This document shows positions 33,305-45,171 of a stretch of DNA of 64,000 nucleotides, piece by piece. Position numbers and translations under genes: made by a program. Positions within the stretch are counted from its first letter, which is position 1. The number at the start of each line of letters is the position of its first letter. The stretch lies in NCBI RefSeq assembly GCF_001625195.1, contig NC_054390.1, positions 7,537,222-7,601,221 of the forward strand. Reading direction: 5' to 3'. The notes below the pieces were generated by a model. It was not told the origin of the DNA, did no database searches, and saw only the letters and a program-made list of their open reading frames with translations. This stretch comes from Drechmeria coniospora (lineage: Eukaryota; Ascomycota; Sordariomycetes; Hypocreales; Ophiocordycipitaceae).

Positions 33305-36300
33305 CCTACTGAGTACTAACATATGCATCTGGTAACAGCGCATCGTACTACTCACTGCGAGTATACCGACAACTACTGACAGTACTACTGTATAACACCT
33401 AGTAGGTACCTGCCAGCAGTGCTATACCTACTCCGTATGAATAGCAGTACTATTATATCCACCAACAGCACGAGGTACGAATTACTTGCCCGCCAGGTCG
33501 AGTGCACGTACATGTCCAGTGTCTTCCTGCGTGCCGCAGACTATCCCGCGCCGCTCGTGCTCCGCAACGGTCCATCTTGGTCCAAACCACAGACTCCTCC
33601 GGCCAGCCTGGACTGACTTTGACTTGTCCGCCGGAGATGGACGGACCACCCACGTCATGTTGGCCTCGCATGGGTCCTGCCACCACCAGCATGTGCCTCT
33701 CAGGCACGAAAACTCATACCTACCCGTCTCGGCATCCGCGCATCACCCACCTTCCTACTCTCCCGGCGACCTTCCCAGCGACCGCTCTCGCACCCACGGG
33801 CCATCCCCTGCGTTGTGCAAGGTGTTGCCTGGAACCTGCTGCCTACCTACTACCTAGGTAGGCACCTAGGAGGGACGCATGCGCCCGAGTACCGACCTGC
33901 AGTGGGACGCCGGCGGGCGCGCGTCGCCATCGCCCTGACATGGCATGCCCAAGCACGCCGCGCATGCACGGGCACTCGGCGCATGGGCATGCGATGCCCC
34001 ATCAGGCCGTTCCGTTTACAGGTGCGGGTGCATGGGTTTTCGAAACTGCTCTGCTCTGCTTGCGCTGCCAGCACGCCACGAGCCCCTGGTCGCGGCCGCT
34101 TTCTTACCAGCCCTGCCCGAGCCCCCTGCCGTTCCGTTCGCCTCTCCCCTTTGCGCAAACAGGGCGAAAAAGGATGCTCGCATGGAATACGGAGCACGAC
34201 GGGGCACATGCACGTACCGACGTTGCTTGCAAGTACTTACATACTTGCATGTAAGTAGGTGCACAGGCGCCCCCGGCCGTGAGCACCCACAGCATGTGCC
34301 GAGCCGGCGCGGGGACGGCCTGACCTGTGCTGTTGGACGGACGAAAAGAAACAGGTGCGGCTCAAGCCACCGAGGCATGCTAAAAGGGTCCTTTCCGCTC
34401 TCTGGGAAGCGCCACGGGCACGACCCAGGAGAGTTCTAGACTCGAACGCTCAGCGTCCGCCTACCCGTAGCCGGCTAGCTCCCCGACTCCCCCCCCTGGC
34501 CGTCCTGTTGGTGCCGTGCCGGCGACCCATCGTGACTCTCGCACACTGCGAGCCAACGCGAGACCAAGCGTCGGCACCGGCTGGCCGTGGTATGTGCGGC
34601 TTCGAGAACAATGACGACCGTGCCGCTTGCGAGCGACGACGGCGCGACCAAGGCTCGCGACAGGCCCCTGCGGCTAGCGTCCCCCCCCCCCGGCCCAAGT
34701 GACGAGTGCCTACGGGGGCGCGGAGGAGGGGACGGCGGCGCAGCGTCCGCACCGGTGCTGGTGCGTGCACGACGTGCTAGGCCCTCTCGCCCAACGACCC
34801 GATGCGGCGCAGGCGACGGGCGTCGTCGTGGACGAGGGCGAGGGCCATGACGACGAGGCCAAGTCATGCAGGGAGCGGAGAGCTGGGGCCGAATGAGTCG
34901 GCGCGATGCGGGTTTGGGCCGATTCGACGCGTTTGCGCAGGGGAATACGGAGCACGAGCACGAGGATTGGTGCAGGCACTTGGTGCAGGTGCCGCCGTAT
35001 CGGCACTAATCTACAGCGACTCGTTGTGCCGCACGTGTGGCTACGACTAGCGATATGCATTTACACCTACGTAAGTGTAAGTGTAGGTTAGGTGTATTAG
35101 TGAATGTGTGTGTTTACGGCGGTGGTGCGCCAGAAGCGAGTGTGACCAGTACATGCACCTACGTATACGGAGCACGGAGCACATGTGCTTGTACTGTGGT
35201 TGCAAGTACAATGCACTCCGTACAGTAGCGCATCGATAGGACTACGCATGTACATGTACACCGAGATGCACCGCCTGAACGGGTCCAACTACGCAGCGCT
35301 CCGTACCTGTACTTGCCATTGGGAGGCAACGGATAGCGCCCGCAGGCACCGATACCTACGGCGAACGTACACGTAGATGTGCGAGTACTTACATGTACAG
35401 TACTCACAATACGAGCAAGTACGTACTCCGTACAGCTCAGTGCAACTTGGGCACTCACTTGCGAGAGTACACGTATCCACCCCGAACGGCCCCCACATCC
35501 AGCTGGCTCGGCGGGTGGGCCCATGCTAGATCGAAGACGGAAGTCAGAAGCAGGCGCCGGGACTAACGCTGATGATGGGGAGGGAGTCGCGCTCGCCTCT
35601 CCGTACCGGTTGTCCTTCTTCCAATGAGACACGATCGAGATGGACGCTTCGTCGAAGCGAAGGCGAACTCGGCCTCTCTTCCTCTTCTGCTTCCGTCCGG
35701 CGGCGTCATGGTCGATGCCGCTCCCCCAGGCTACAGGTCGGTAGCTTCGCAGCATCACGCAGGCAACGAGGCGCCGACGGTTGAATTGCGTCCCAGCCGC
35801 CGGAGGTTGTGCAAGTATGAGGCGCTGCCCGGTACGCCGTGCGAAAAGGTGCTTGCTTGCTTGTGCAGTATGGAGTACTTGCCCGTGCACGACGACTACC
35901 GCCAATTACATGTACTTGTACTTGCATGTACTTGTCCATTCTCCACATGCACGCCCGTCTCAATACAAGCACCTGCTCGCTCAGCATACATACTGTACAG
36001 TGGGTGTGCCGTGCAAGTGCTCCGTGCACGTGTTTCGCGGGCAACCGCACACCTACCCGCACCGGGTGCGCAGCGTCGCCGTGCCGGCTCTGCGTCGTCG
36101 CTGGCGAGGCCGCCGGGCCAGGGCATCCTGCTCCTCCCCTCGGCCGTCCGGGGACCGTCCGAAACGGCGAAAAGTACCGGCAAGGCTCACGGCGGGAGGC
36201 TTTCCCCACGCAAGCGTGCCAACAGTCCGTCCCGCTGGACTGGGTTCGTGGGGGGCGTCGAGCTTCGCTGGCCTCGTCCGGCTGGCCTCTCCCGTTTGCG

Positions 36301-37076
36301 GCGCAGACGTGCGCTCTGGCACGGCCAGTGGAAGCCAGGAAGCCGTGGCGCCTTCTAGCGGCCAGAAGCCAGCGCGGCGCGCCGGTAGACGAGTCGAGCT
36401 TCGCTTCTACCTCGGCACGGCGCCTCGAAGGGCATCTCCCCTCCCACCAACCTCAAGGGTGACGGAGGGGCGGGACGGCGGGTGGGGCTCGCTCGCCGGG
36501 ACTGGGACCGCCAGCGCCGGATGAACTGAAGCGCCGGTCGCCTTGGCCACTTGGGCGCTGGAGCGGCCGAGGGAGGGGTCGGAGGGACGAAGGCTGGAGC
36601 CACGGTGTCGTTGCCGGGCGGGTCGAGCGGTGAGGGTGCCGCCAATGACGGCGACGAGGCGCCGCCGCCTCCCGCCACAGTGAGCCGACGGAGACCCGTG
36701 CTCCCAGGGGCCCCTGAACCGAGCGGTTGGGTCGCTAGGAGGACGGACCAATGGCGGCCTCGCAGTCGGACGGCTAGGCCAAAGGCGACGGGGGAACGTC
36801 GAAGGGCAGGTGATGGAAGGTTGACGGCCAAAGTTACGTCACGGACGAATCAACGGACGGAATACGCGAAGAGGCTCCCGCGCGGCCAGTCGTCGTCCTC
36901 GGTTCGGTCTTGTACCCTTTGCGACCGCCGTCCGTCCGTCGTCGCTCGCTCGCTCACGACGAGCCTTGGGCCCCGCCGACTCTCGTCTCGGCCGACGGCC
37001 TCGCACCGCTCTCGCCACCGTCGAGGATGGATTTCGCAGCCTCGTGCGGGCGGGCGGTCGTTGATGTCATGTCACC

Positions 37077-37203
37077 GATGGCACGACGGATGGGCACGAC
37101 GGGTGAACATGAGGGATGAACAGGACGGGTGGACATGACGGATGATCAGGACGGGAGGACATGAGGGATGAACGGGACGGGTGGACATGACGAATGAACA
37201 GGA
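37077..37203. repeat. Minisatellite of GGACGGGTGGACATGA-type units
   Basis: Five to six diverged units combining GACGGGTGGACATGA or GATGAACAGGACGGG, period roughly 13 or 26 bp. No reading frame through it is credible. Confidence 0.7.
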
Positions 37204-38840
37204 GACGATGTGACCTTGTCGTAGTCGTGGGCGCGGCAGTGCTGCCACGCGCTGTATCGGCCTTTTACTTGCGCTGTATCTGGCCTCTATTTGCCCTGTG
37301 CACGCCGGACTGCCAGGTACCGACCGGCCTGGGCACGTACATGCATGTACTGTGCAAGCGGACCCGCACCCCGTTACACGTGCACGCCCGCAAGTGTTAC
37401 CCGTGCCGTGGCACAGAGTACGAGGGGTGACATTCGTCGACGGCCGTTGCGCAGCCCAAGCCGGTCGTTGGCCGGACAGCTGGCGACGCGGCATCCCAAG
37501 TAGGGACTGGGCGAATAATCGACGAAGCGCCGCCGGGTGGTCGCGCCAGGTGAGAATGCCGTCAGCCAGCCACGTCGCCATGGATTCAGAATGGTGCTGA
37601 GCGTTTTGCCTCTGCTCTCGAGCTGCGTCGTGCGCGCACCATCCGGCGACGACGGCAGCTCATGCACACATGCAGGCGTACCCGTCCGGAGCACGTAATG
37701 CTGTAATTAACTCGTTCACGTCCTTGGTCGGGCTGCATCCGGTGTGACCCCTGCTGGACACCCCGGTCGCGAGGTCCCGCGCGAGCTGGGGGACGGGTTG
37801 GGCCATGGTACGGAGGGAGCATAGGAGCAAGTGCTTGCAAGTACTCCGTACAAGTACCATGGACGACGGAGCATGGTCGCCGACGGAGTGGGCGACGGGG
37901 TAGACGACGGGGTATTATTAGACGATGGAGTTGGAGGACTACGTACCGCACGACAAGAGTACTTACCTACGACAGCGGTATAGAATGTGCAAGCGTACAA
38001 GTCCTTGTACAGATCCGTCCCTTGGCGGCCAAAAATCCAGACGAAGAAAGAAACGACAAGCAACACGACAGACGACCCATGCTCAGGTTCGGAGACGAAA
38101 TCAAAAGCAGAAACACGACACTCGAGGACCCTTCGATGACTGGACGGCGTCGGAGAGATGGACGGCCCCTCGGACGCCGTGGCCAGGGCCGGACGGAGGG
38201 CAAGTCGTGGCAACGCAGGCCGTGCCGCATTGGGCATCGCATCTGGACATGCTATTAATTACAGCGCGGGAGACGTCGGCAGTCGTCCTCACCTGCACCG
38301 CCGTGGCTGGGTAGCATTCTCCACACTAGCAGCACACCAGCTCCAAGCCGCACAGTGACAATGCAGTGGCATCCGCGAGGCACCTACCTCCAACGGACGA
38401 GGACCTGCCACGTCGTCACATGGAGCCACGCTTTGTCGTCGCGCGCGGCTTCTCGAGCATCGTCCACGGCGGTAGGTAGGATGCAAGGCGATGCAAGGAT
38501 GGACAAACGACGCGAAGGGCGGCATGCCGAGCCGCGAGAGTGACGGGCGACGGCTAGGCCGAAACAGGCCGAGGGGCCCATGCAGGCGTGCGACGGACGG
38601 GGCCACGGTGAACGGCCGGCTCGGAACAATCCCTGGGAGAGCACTTGCATGCACGTACCTCGGCGCACTAGGCTCGCGGCACTGTAGTGATTGCTCCGTA
38701 CTTGAAAGTTGACAAGGTCAAGCACTCAAGCAATACTCGGTACATGCTATTGCTGGCATTTTAGCACGAATATGGACGCATGATTGTACTTTTACATGCA
38801 CCGTGGATCATGCAGTACTCACTGTATTCCTGTACATGTA

Positions 38841-38912
38841 CTGTAGGTGCACCAAGTGCTGTAGGTGCATCATGTACTGTAGGTGCACCGTGCACTGTAG
38901 GTGTACCATTAC
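38841..38912. repeat. 18-bp minisatellite CTGTAGGTGCACCAAGTG type
   Basis: Four 18-bp units, each starting CTGTAGGTG and differing in the last eight bases. It is embedded in island words. Confidence 0.85.
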
Positions 38913-39540
38913 AGCAGAGTACCTAACACATGCACAGTCCGAGTACCTTAGTACCTTGGGAGCACTCCGTTATGCTACTCCCCAGTGCACATGTAGTTGC
39001 AAGTAGTTACTCCCGAGTACATGTGCTACTGTAAGTACTCGTAAACTGGTCAAGACCCACGGCGGCTGATGCTCGGCATGGCACACGACGCTTGCTGCAC
39101 TTGCAAGTACTCGCGGTGCAGAGTGCGGCACGTACAGATTCGCCTCCATGCACATGTAGGTGTGCGTGGACTGCACATGTACTCCCTGCAGCAGGCGGCC
39201 ATCCTCATGCTTGAAGGGGGGGGAGGATAAGACGACGAGCAGGCGTCTGCGTGCGAGGCTCGCGTTGGAAGCATCCGTCGTTGGGGTTGCCGGTTCGATG
39301 GAATCATGGAGGAGGCGCCACGATGGCTCTCACTCCGCTCGTGCGCCTTCCGGTGCGCCTCCTTTTCCTCTCATGCCCGCGGGACGAGGATCGAGCGCAG
39401 GCCGGTTCCATCGGCAGCGCGGACGATGCCAAGAAAGACCGACGGCGATTTGGAAGGGCAAAAGCATCAGCACGCCGTGCGCCAAGTACTTGCCATGTAC
39501 TCCGTACCCGAACTGTGTTCACTAGCCGTGCACATGTGCA

Positions 39541-39769
39541 AGTACTCGGTACAGCACTCGGTACAGCACTCCGCACAGCACTCGGTACAGCACTCCGCAC
39601 AGCACTCGGTACAGCACTCCGCACAGCACTCCGTACAGCACTCCGCACAGCACTCCGTACAGCACTCCGCACAGCACTCCGTACAGCACTCCGCACAGCA
39701 CTCCGTACAGCACTCCGCACAGCACTCCGTACAGCACTCCGCACAGCACTCCGTACAGCACTCCGTACA
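39541..39769. repeat. 12-bp tandem array, about 19 copies (GTACAGCACTCC / GCACAGCACTCC)
   Basis: The 12-bp unit appears in two forms that alternate for most of the array, GTACAGCACTCC and GCACAGCACTCC, giving a 24-bp higher-order period. The first part has CTCGG instead of CTCCG. The junction ACTCCGTAC equals the word dispersed through the window. All frames are open because the period is a multiple of three without stops. It is not a CRISPR array: there are no unique spacers. Confidence 0.95.
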
Positions 39770-42700
39770 TGCGAGCGTACTTGTACAGCACATGTACGGG
39801 CAGGTGGATGGATGTACAGCGTGCGGCGTACGTACCCGGCGTACGCAAGTACACCTACTAGTACTTACTTGCACTTGCTTTAGTACTAACTTACATACTG
39901 CAAGTACAACTACAACCATTACTTGGTGGTAATAATAAGTGCAAAGCAAGTACATGGAGGTGCGCTCCGTAATACTTACTTACTTGTGCCATGACTCCTT
40001 GGTGGGACTACCACAGGAGGCGTACCGTGATGCGCACGTGCGCTCGTGCTTGCGCGTGCGATGCCCGATGAGGTCCGGCGCAGAAGAAAGCAAGAAACGT
40101 GGGACGGAGCTGGGAGGCCAGACACCCATCCTGCGGCAGGCGCAGCGCCGTACATGTACGTGCACGTCCTGCGCGTACGGAGCAGCAGAAGCTTCCCTTG
40201 GTCGCACGGCGCACGGCCACCCTGTCCTTGGCGGCGGGCTCGCCTTATCGCCGACCTACCCGTTGCCGGATGGACACCATGGGCGATGGCGGCGGCCGAG
40301 GCGGCAGCGACGCAGACTTTTGGCGACGGATGCACGGCCACGGCGGCGTGTGCGAATGCTCGTATGCGCCCTGCATCCACCGTTGCCGTTCGCGCATCCC
40401 GAGCGCCGCCGACGACGACGACGGTAGGCGCTCGCCGAGAGGAGCATCAGCGACGGCCAGCGTGGCATCCCGACGGGCTCGCGGAATGGCGCGTCCCTTG
40501 CGCACCGTCACGATATGGTGCAACGTGGACGATGGGGCGTGCCGTGGACGACGGGGCGTGATGCCGTGGACGACGGGGCGGGTGTACCGCGGATGACAAG
40601 GTGCGCCGGCGCCGACGCAGGCCAGACGCAGCGCGGCGGCCAGTGCGGATGCCATGGGGCGTGCGCGCTCGGCTGATGCGGTGCGTGGCGAGCGAGCCCG
40701 CTCGTGCATGCGGTGCGGCGCGGCGCGGGTGCGGTGGGATGCGATGCCACTTGGCAGGCCGTCGAGCCTGCTGCACCACGCGAGCGGCAGGGAAGAATCG
40801 AGGGGCCACCGTCGCCAGTCATATTGCGGCGCGCGAGGCCAGCCGAGTCCAGTCAAGCCGCCACCCGACCCGAGCCATGGCGGTGGACGAGGACGAGGCC
40901 GGCCAGGCTGCTTGGAAGAAGCAAGGAACGGAGGGGGTGTAGCGCGGCCGGCAGGAGCACGCACCCTGCAGACCGCACCGTACCGTCCTCCGCTCTCGCC
41001 GCCAGCGCGGACCATTTTTACTTGTTTTTTACTCGTCGCCGTGCGCCGTACGGAGCAAGCACAAGCAGGCGTGCTTGGCCAGCACATCCATCCTTGGACG
41101 CTTGACCACTTGGGGGGCCCTGCGTGCTCGGCAGCCGGGGGAAGGGCCAGGAAGGGCTGCAAGGACTGGGGTGCGTTGCGCAGCCAGTGCCAATCCGTCA
41201 TCCTCCAGCGTGTATTACTCGGCACACCTTGGTGCTATCCGGAATTCATACGCACACAAGTACATGTATAATTTCATGCATGCGAGTAGACCTACTCGGA
41301 CGGTCAGAGTACACGAGTCCACTGGTACGTACGTACCGGCGAGTATACCTGGCAGTGCAGTACTGACCCTACGGAGCACTGACAGGGACGGCGCCGTCTG
41401 CAGAGAGTACTGACGGTGCCGACTGCACAGAGTACTGACGGAACGGAACATGACAAGCAACAAGCTACCAGTAGACTACATCTCCCAAGTACTTAATACT
41501 CCGTACCTCATGTGGTACTAATTCAAGAAACGTACCTCTTGCACTCCATTCTCCGTGATCCGTACACCTGAGCAGCCGCACGGGTACCATGGTACGTCAT
41601 GTCTCGCCTGCAAGTACATGCGAGCCCACAGTAGGGGCATCTGCTGCGAGGTAACGGTACCACCACCAGCAAGTCCACCCAGCAGCGAGTAACATGGCGC
41701 AGGGGGACGAGGTCGGCGGCTCTGCAGGTGCACACCAACTTGCGCACACGTTCCTGCCCGTGCGACGCCCCCTTGCCCCCCCGCGACACTCCAGCGCACC
41801 AACCCGGTCGCCTCGCTTCTCCGGTTGCCTCGGCCGTCGCATGGCTCTCCCGGGGGCGTAGGGGAGGGGAGAGGTGGAGGTGAGGAGGAAGAGGAGGGGG
41901 GGGGGCGCAGAGGGTACGCCTCGCCTGCCGCGACGAAATGACAATGAGGCGCGACAGCTTCAGGGACGCTGGGGGGAGGGACGACTGGACGAGCGACCCG
42001 ACGACGCAGCACCGCATGGTATGGTCCCCGAGGGGTTCAAAGAGTTGCATGTACTTAAGTACTTACGCGTACTGTACTGTAATTACTGTACTTACAGTAC
42101 AGAGCACGGGACGGGGCCACCAACGACGACGGGCTTTGGCCGTCTCGACTCCACCCCCTTCCCCACGGCACGGTGAGCAGTGCGAACTGAACTGGCCAAG
42201 GCGATGATGGGCAGGTACCGAGTACCGCAAGTACAAACCGCAGAGTACTTACAAGCCAAAAGTACGTAGTGCTGGGGGGCCCTGCTGGTGCTGGCTGGTG
42301 CTGACGTCGCTGCCTGCATGTCTGCCCGCCCGTCTGCCTGCCCGCCCCTCTACCTGCTTGCCTGCCCGCCTGCCCGCCGCTGCCTCCGGCGCTCTCGTCG
42401 CGCATCTCGTGACAATCGGCCGACACTCGACCGTCTCAAACACGAACCATGCTCGGACGGGAGTCGAGCCAAGACCCCCCTGCTGCTCGAGCGGCACCTA
42501 CGGCCGTGGCAGGGACGTCATATGCGGGCTGGCCGGTCGTACCGTGTGCGGACTGCACACCCTACGTGCGTGGTGCCGGTCCGTACGGTGCGAGGTGCCA
42601 TACTGCGGCCGCTCGTCCTCGCCCAAGCCCGACGCCGACATGTGCTTGCGTGCGACGACGACCGAGGCGGGGGGGCCGACGGGGCGAGCGGACCCCCCGT

Positions 42701-44620
42701 CCCCGTCGACCAATCCAGCCGAGGTCTCACGACGATGCGATCCCTACATGCATGCACGGCATGTACTTGCATGTACAGCAAGTACAGAGCCACCTGTGCA
42801 GGCGCCTAGTACTAAGGTGCCTACCGTCCTTGCGCCGCACCGCACCGTACGCTGCCGTTCGGTACGTGGGCCAGCGGGCGGTCGACCTACAGCACGGCAC
42901 CACCACCGCCGCCGCAGCGCTACCGTGCTTGAGCGTGGTGCCGTCCGGCCACACTCAAGCATCATCATGCACTTGCCCGTTTGCACTCGCGCCTAGTCGT
43001 CCGTGGCAACGGCGCACTTGCATCATCGGCGGACCGCCGTGAGAGGGAGCCCTTTCGCCAGCACGCTTCACCCACTCCGACGACGCGGCGCTGCTTCAAG
43101 GGGCGTCTAGACCGGCTGGTGTCCACCGTCGTGCGAGCCCTCGCGAGTCCTCCTTGCCCAGGGAGGCTGCTCAGGGAGCGCCATGAATGGGTACAGCTGA
43201 CGCCGCCGCGCCGCCACCCTGGCCTTCGTCGTGACCCGCCGGTCGCTGGCCGCCCAGCGGTGCCGCAGGCTCGGGTTGGGGGACGCGGCGGCGGGGGGGA
43301 GGGGGGGCGTCGCTGGGGGAAGCCTCGTGCCGATCGAGCTTGGGGCCTCCCACTGCCTCCGAGGCGCTGCGAGCCCGGAGCGCTGGCTGCTGGGACGGAC
43401 GAGTCGCCGATGGTGTGGTGCGCCCACGAGCTGCTAGGTACCTTAGTGCGAGGTGGTACGTAGCCTGCGTAGGGCAGGGCGGCGACCGGCCAGTAACACC
43501 ACGGCGCCAGCGTGCAAGTACCTAGTAGGCACCTAGTGCTCCGTACGTAATACCTACCTAGTAGTACTCCGTAGTTGTAGTTGTATTACGTCGTCCCGAG
43601 GTGCACTCCGCGGAGCGGCCTCGTACGCTACCCTTCCCAGTCGCCGTGCGGTACCGAGCAGGTACCTCCCTCGCTGCCATGGCTCCCGTGCCCGCCGCCG
43701 AGCGAGCATCCATGTACGCCATCGATACCTCGCACCCAGGTGCCTCCCCGGTGCCGGCGCGAGCGCTAGCGGCCATGCTGCCACCAGCTACCTGCAATTG
43801 CCTCCTCCTAGTAATCCCTACTAACCTGCACATCCGGATGCTCCATCATGTCAGCATGGTACCTACCTCGGCAGTACCTATGGTAGTACCTACGGTAGTC
43901 CCTAGTACCTACCTATAGGCATCTAGTACCGAGCACTCGACTGCTAGGTACGTGTAGTTCAAACTTACACCTGCCTGCTAGCATGTGTCCCAGTTCTCCG
44001 TCCTGTGCTTGCTTGCATGCGACGAGGTGTAGTGTAGCGCCTGCACACACCTCCGTACCGTACCGTGCTGTAGACGACCTGCTACGCTGCCGTACCCCGT
44101 CCTCCTGCTCCGTCGCTGCGCGGCCACCACCCCCGCCAACCACGACACACTTCCTGCTACCCACACCCACGCACACCACGCTCACTCACCACACTCCACG
44201 CTCACCACACACCACCACTCGCTGCCGCCGGCTCGCTGCCCTGGCCCAGACGTCGACGGCGGGTCCCCCCCCCTCCCCCCCCCCAAAGTCGCTCCGCCAC
44301 GGCTCACTAAGAGCCAGCGGCAGGGGTCATGTCATGCTGCGCTTTCCTTCCGTCACCCCGGCCGCAGACGCATCCGCACGCATCGGCCAGCTGCCCGCGA
44401 TGATGGGTCCAGGCCCCCAGTGAGTGCCGGGCATCACCTCGTTCGCTGCCCTTCTTCTACCCTCCACGCCCCTCGCCCGAGCCAAGGTCGCAATCCCTCG
44501 CGATCTCTTCATCATCCTCCCCAACACCTGTGCTCCCTTGTCCACGCTTGTTCGCAAGAGGGCAGATTCGTCGGCGAGGACTGTCTCACGATTGCTTACC
44601 CTTCTCGCTACCCAAGCTAC

Positions 44621-44693
44621 CTCCTCCTCCTCCTACCTTGACCTCCCCTCCTCCTCCTCCTCCTACTCCTGCTTCTCCTCCTCCTCCTCCTCC
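44621..44693. repeat. (CTC)n-rich pyrimidine tract in the homeobox gene leader
   Basis: Interrupted CTC/CCT trinucleotide runs, nearly pure pyrimidine on the plus strand, about 480-550 bp upstream of the homeobox start codon. C/T-rich tracts are common around fungal transcription starts. Confidence 0.8.
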
Positions 44694-45171
44694 ACTTATA
44701 CGCTTCGCCCCTTGGCCTCGACCCCTTGGCCGCCGATTCTTAAAGAGCCGGCGTCAGCGCAGTCCCCGAGCGGCCTCTCTTGGATTCATTCTGCTTCGTT
44801 GCGTCTTCGACTCTCTCTCACTCTCTTCGTTCCTTTCAACGTCGTCGAATCGACCTTGGCTTCCTTCCTCGTTCCATCATCATCGTCGCTCCTTCAACAA
44901 CCCAGACTCTCGTTTACGTCACCTTCCTGCCGCCGCCTGCTACCAGTGGCAACACGACCATTACCTTACCCTACGCAATTGCTACCCGAAGCAACCGACA
45001 CCGTCGCCGCCACTTGCCTTGCTTCGACGTCGACAATACGTGCACGTGCCCTCCATCGGCAGCTGCGTTGACGGCACTCGCCACCGCAGAGTCCGTAACG
45101 GCAACGACGACGACGGCACCGACGACGGCACCAACGACGACTGCCAATTCACCCACTGCCATCCCGAAATC

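Larger units (their letters stand above)
27663..45171. other. 17.5-kb gene-free, repeat-rich interval
   Basis: No coding sequence can be defended here. Many open frames exceed 100 codons, but they overlap on both strands, are low-complexity, and match no family. Composition alternates between GC-rich patches (for example 36100-37100, 40200-41000) and islands of GTAC/ACTCCGTA words. Minisatellites lie at 27672-27740, 27764-27928, 37077-37203, 38841-38912 and 39541-39769; a polypurine/poly-G tract ends at 29950. No transposase, reverse transcriptase, long terminal repeat or telomere repeat is visible. The last 750 bp form the C/T-rich leader of the homeobox gene. Confidence 0.65.

Noticed and set aside
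39541..39769. CRISPR-like periodic array
   Set aside because: Units are contiguous with no unique spacers, and the genome is eukaryotic.
39251..39955. Long repetitive frames across the 12-bp array (strings of RTAL, QHSV, AVRS, ECC)
   Set aside because: A 12-bp tandem array without stops is open in all frames, so these are products of the repeat and not genes.
40245..41225. 326-codon minus-strand frame in the gene-free block
   Set aside because: Arg/Pro/Ala-rich low-complexity product from GC-rich DNA, overlapped by equally long frames on the other strand; no domain, signal peptide or splice pattern that improves it.
27663..45171. Centromere or decayed-transposon interpretation of the gene-free block
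   Set aside because: It is not AT-rich, and no long terminal repeat, transposase or reverse-transcriptase remnant is visible. It cannot be excluded from sequence alone, so it is reported only as a gene-free block.
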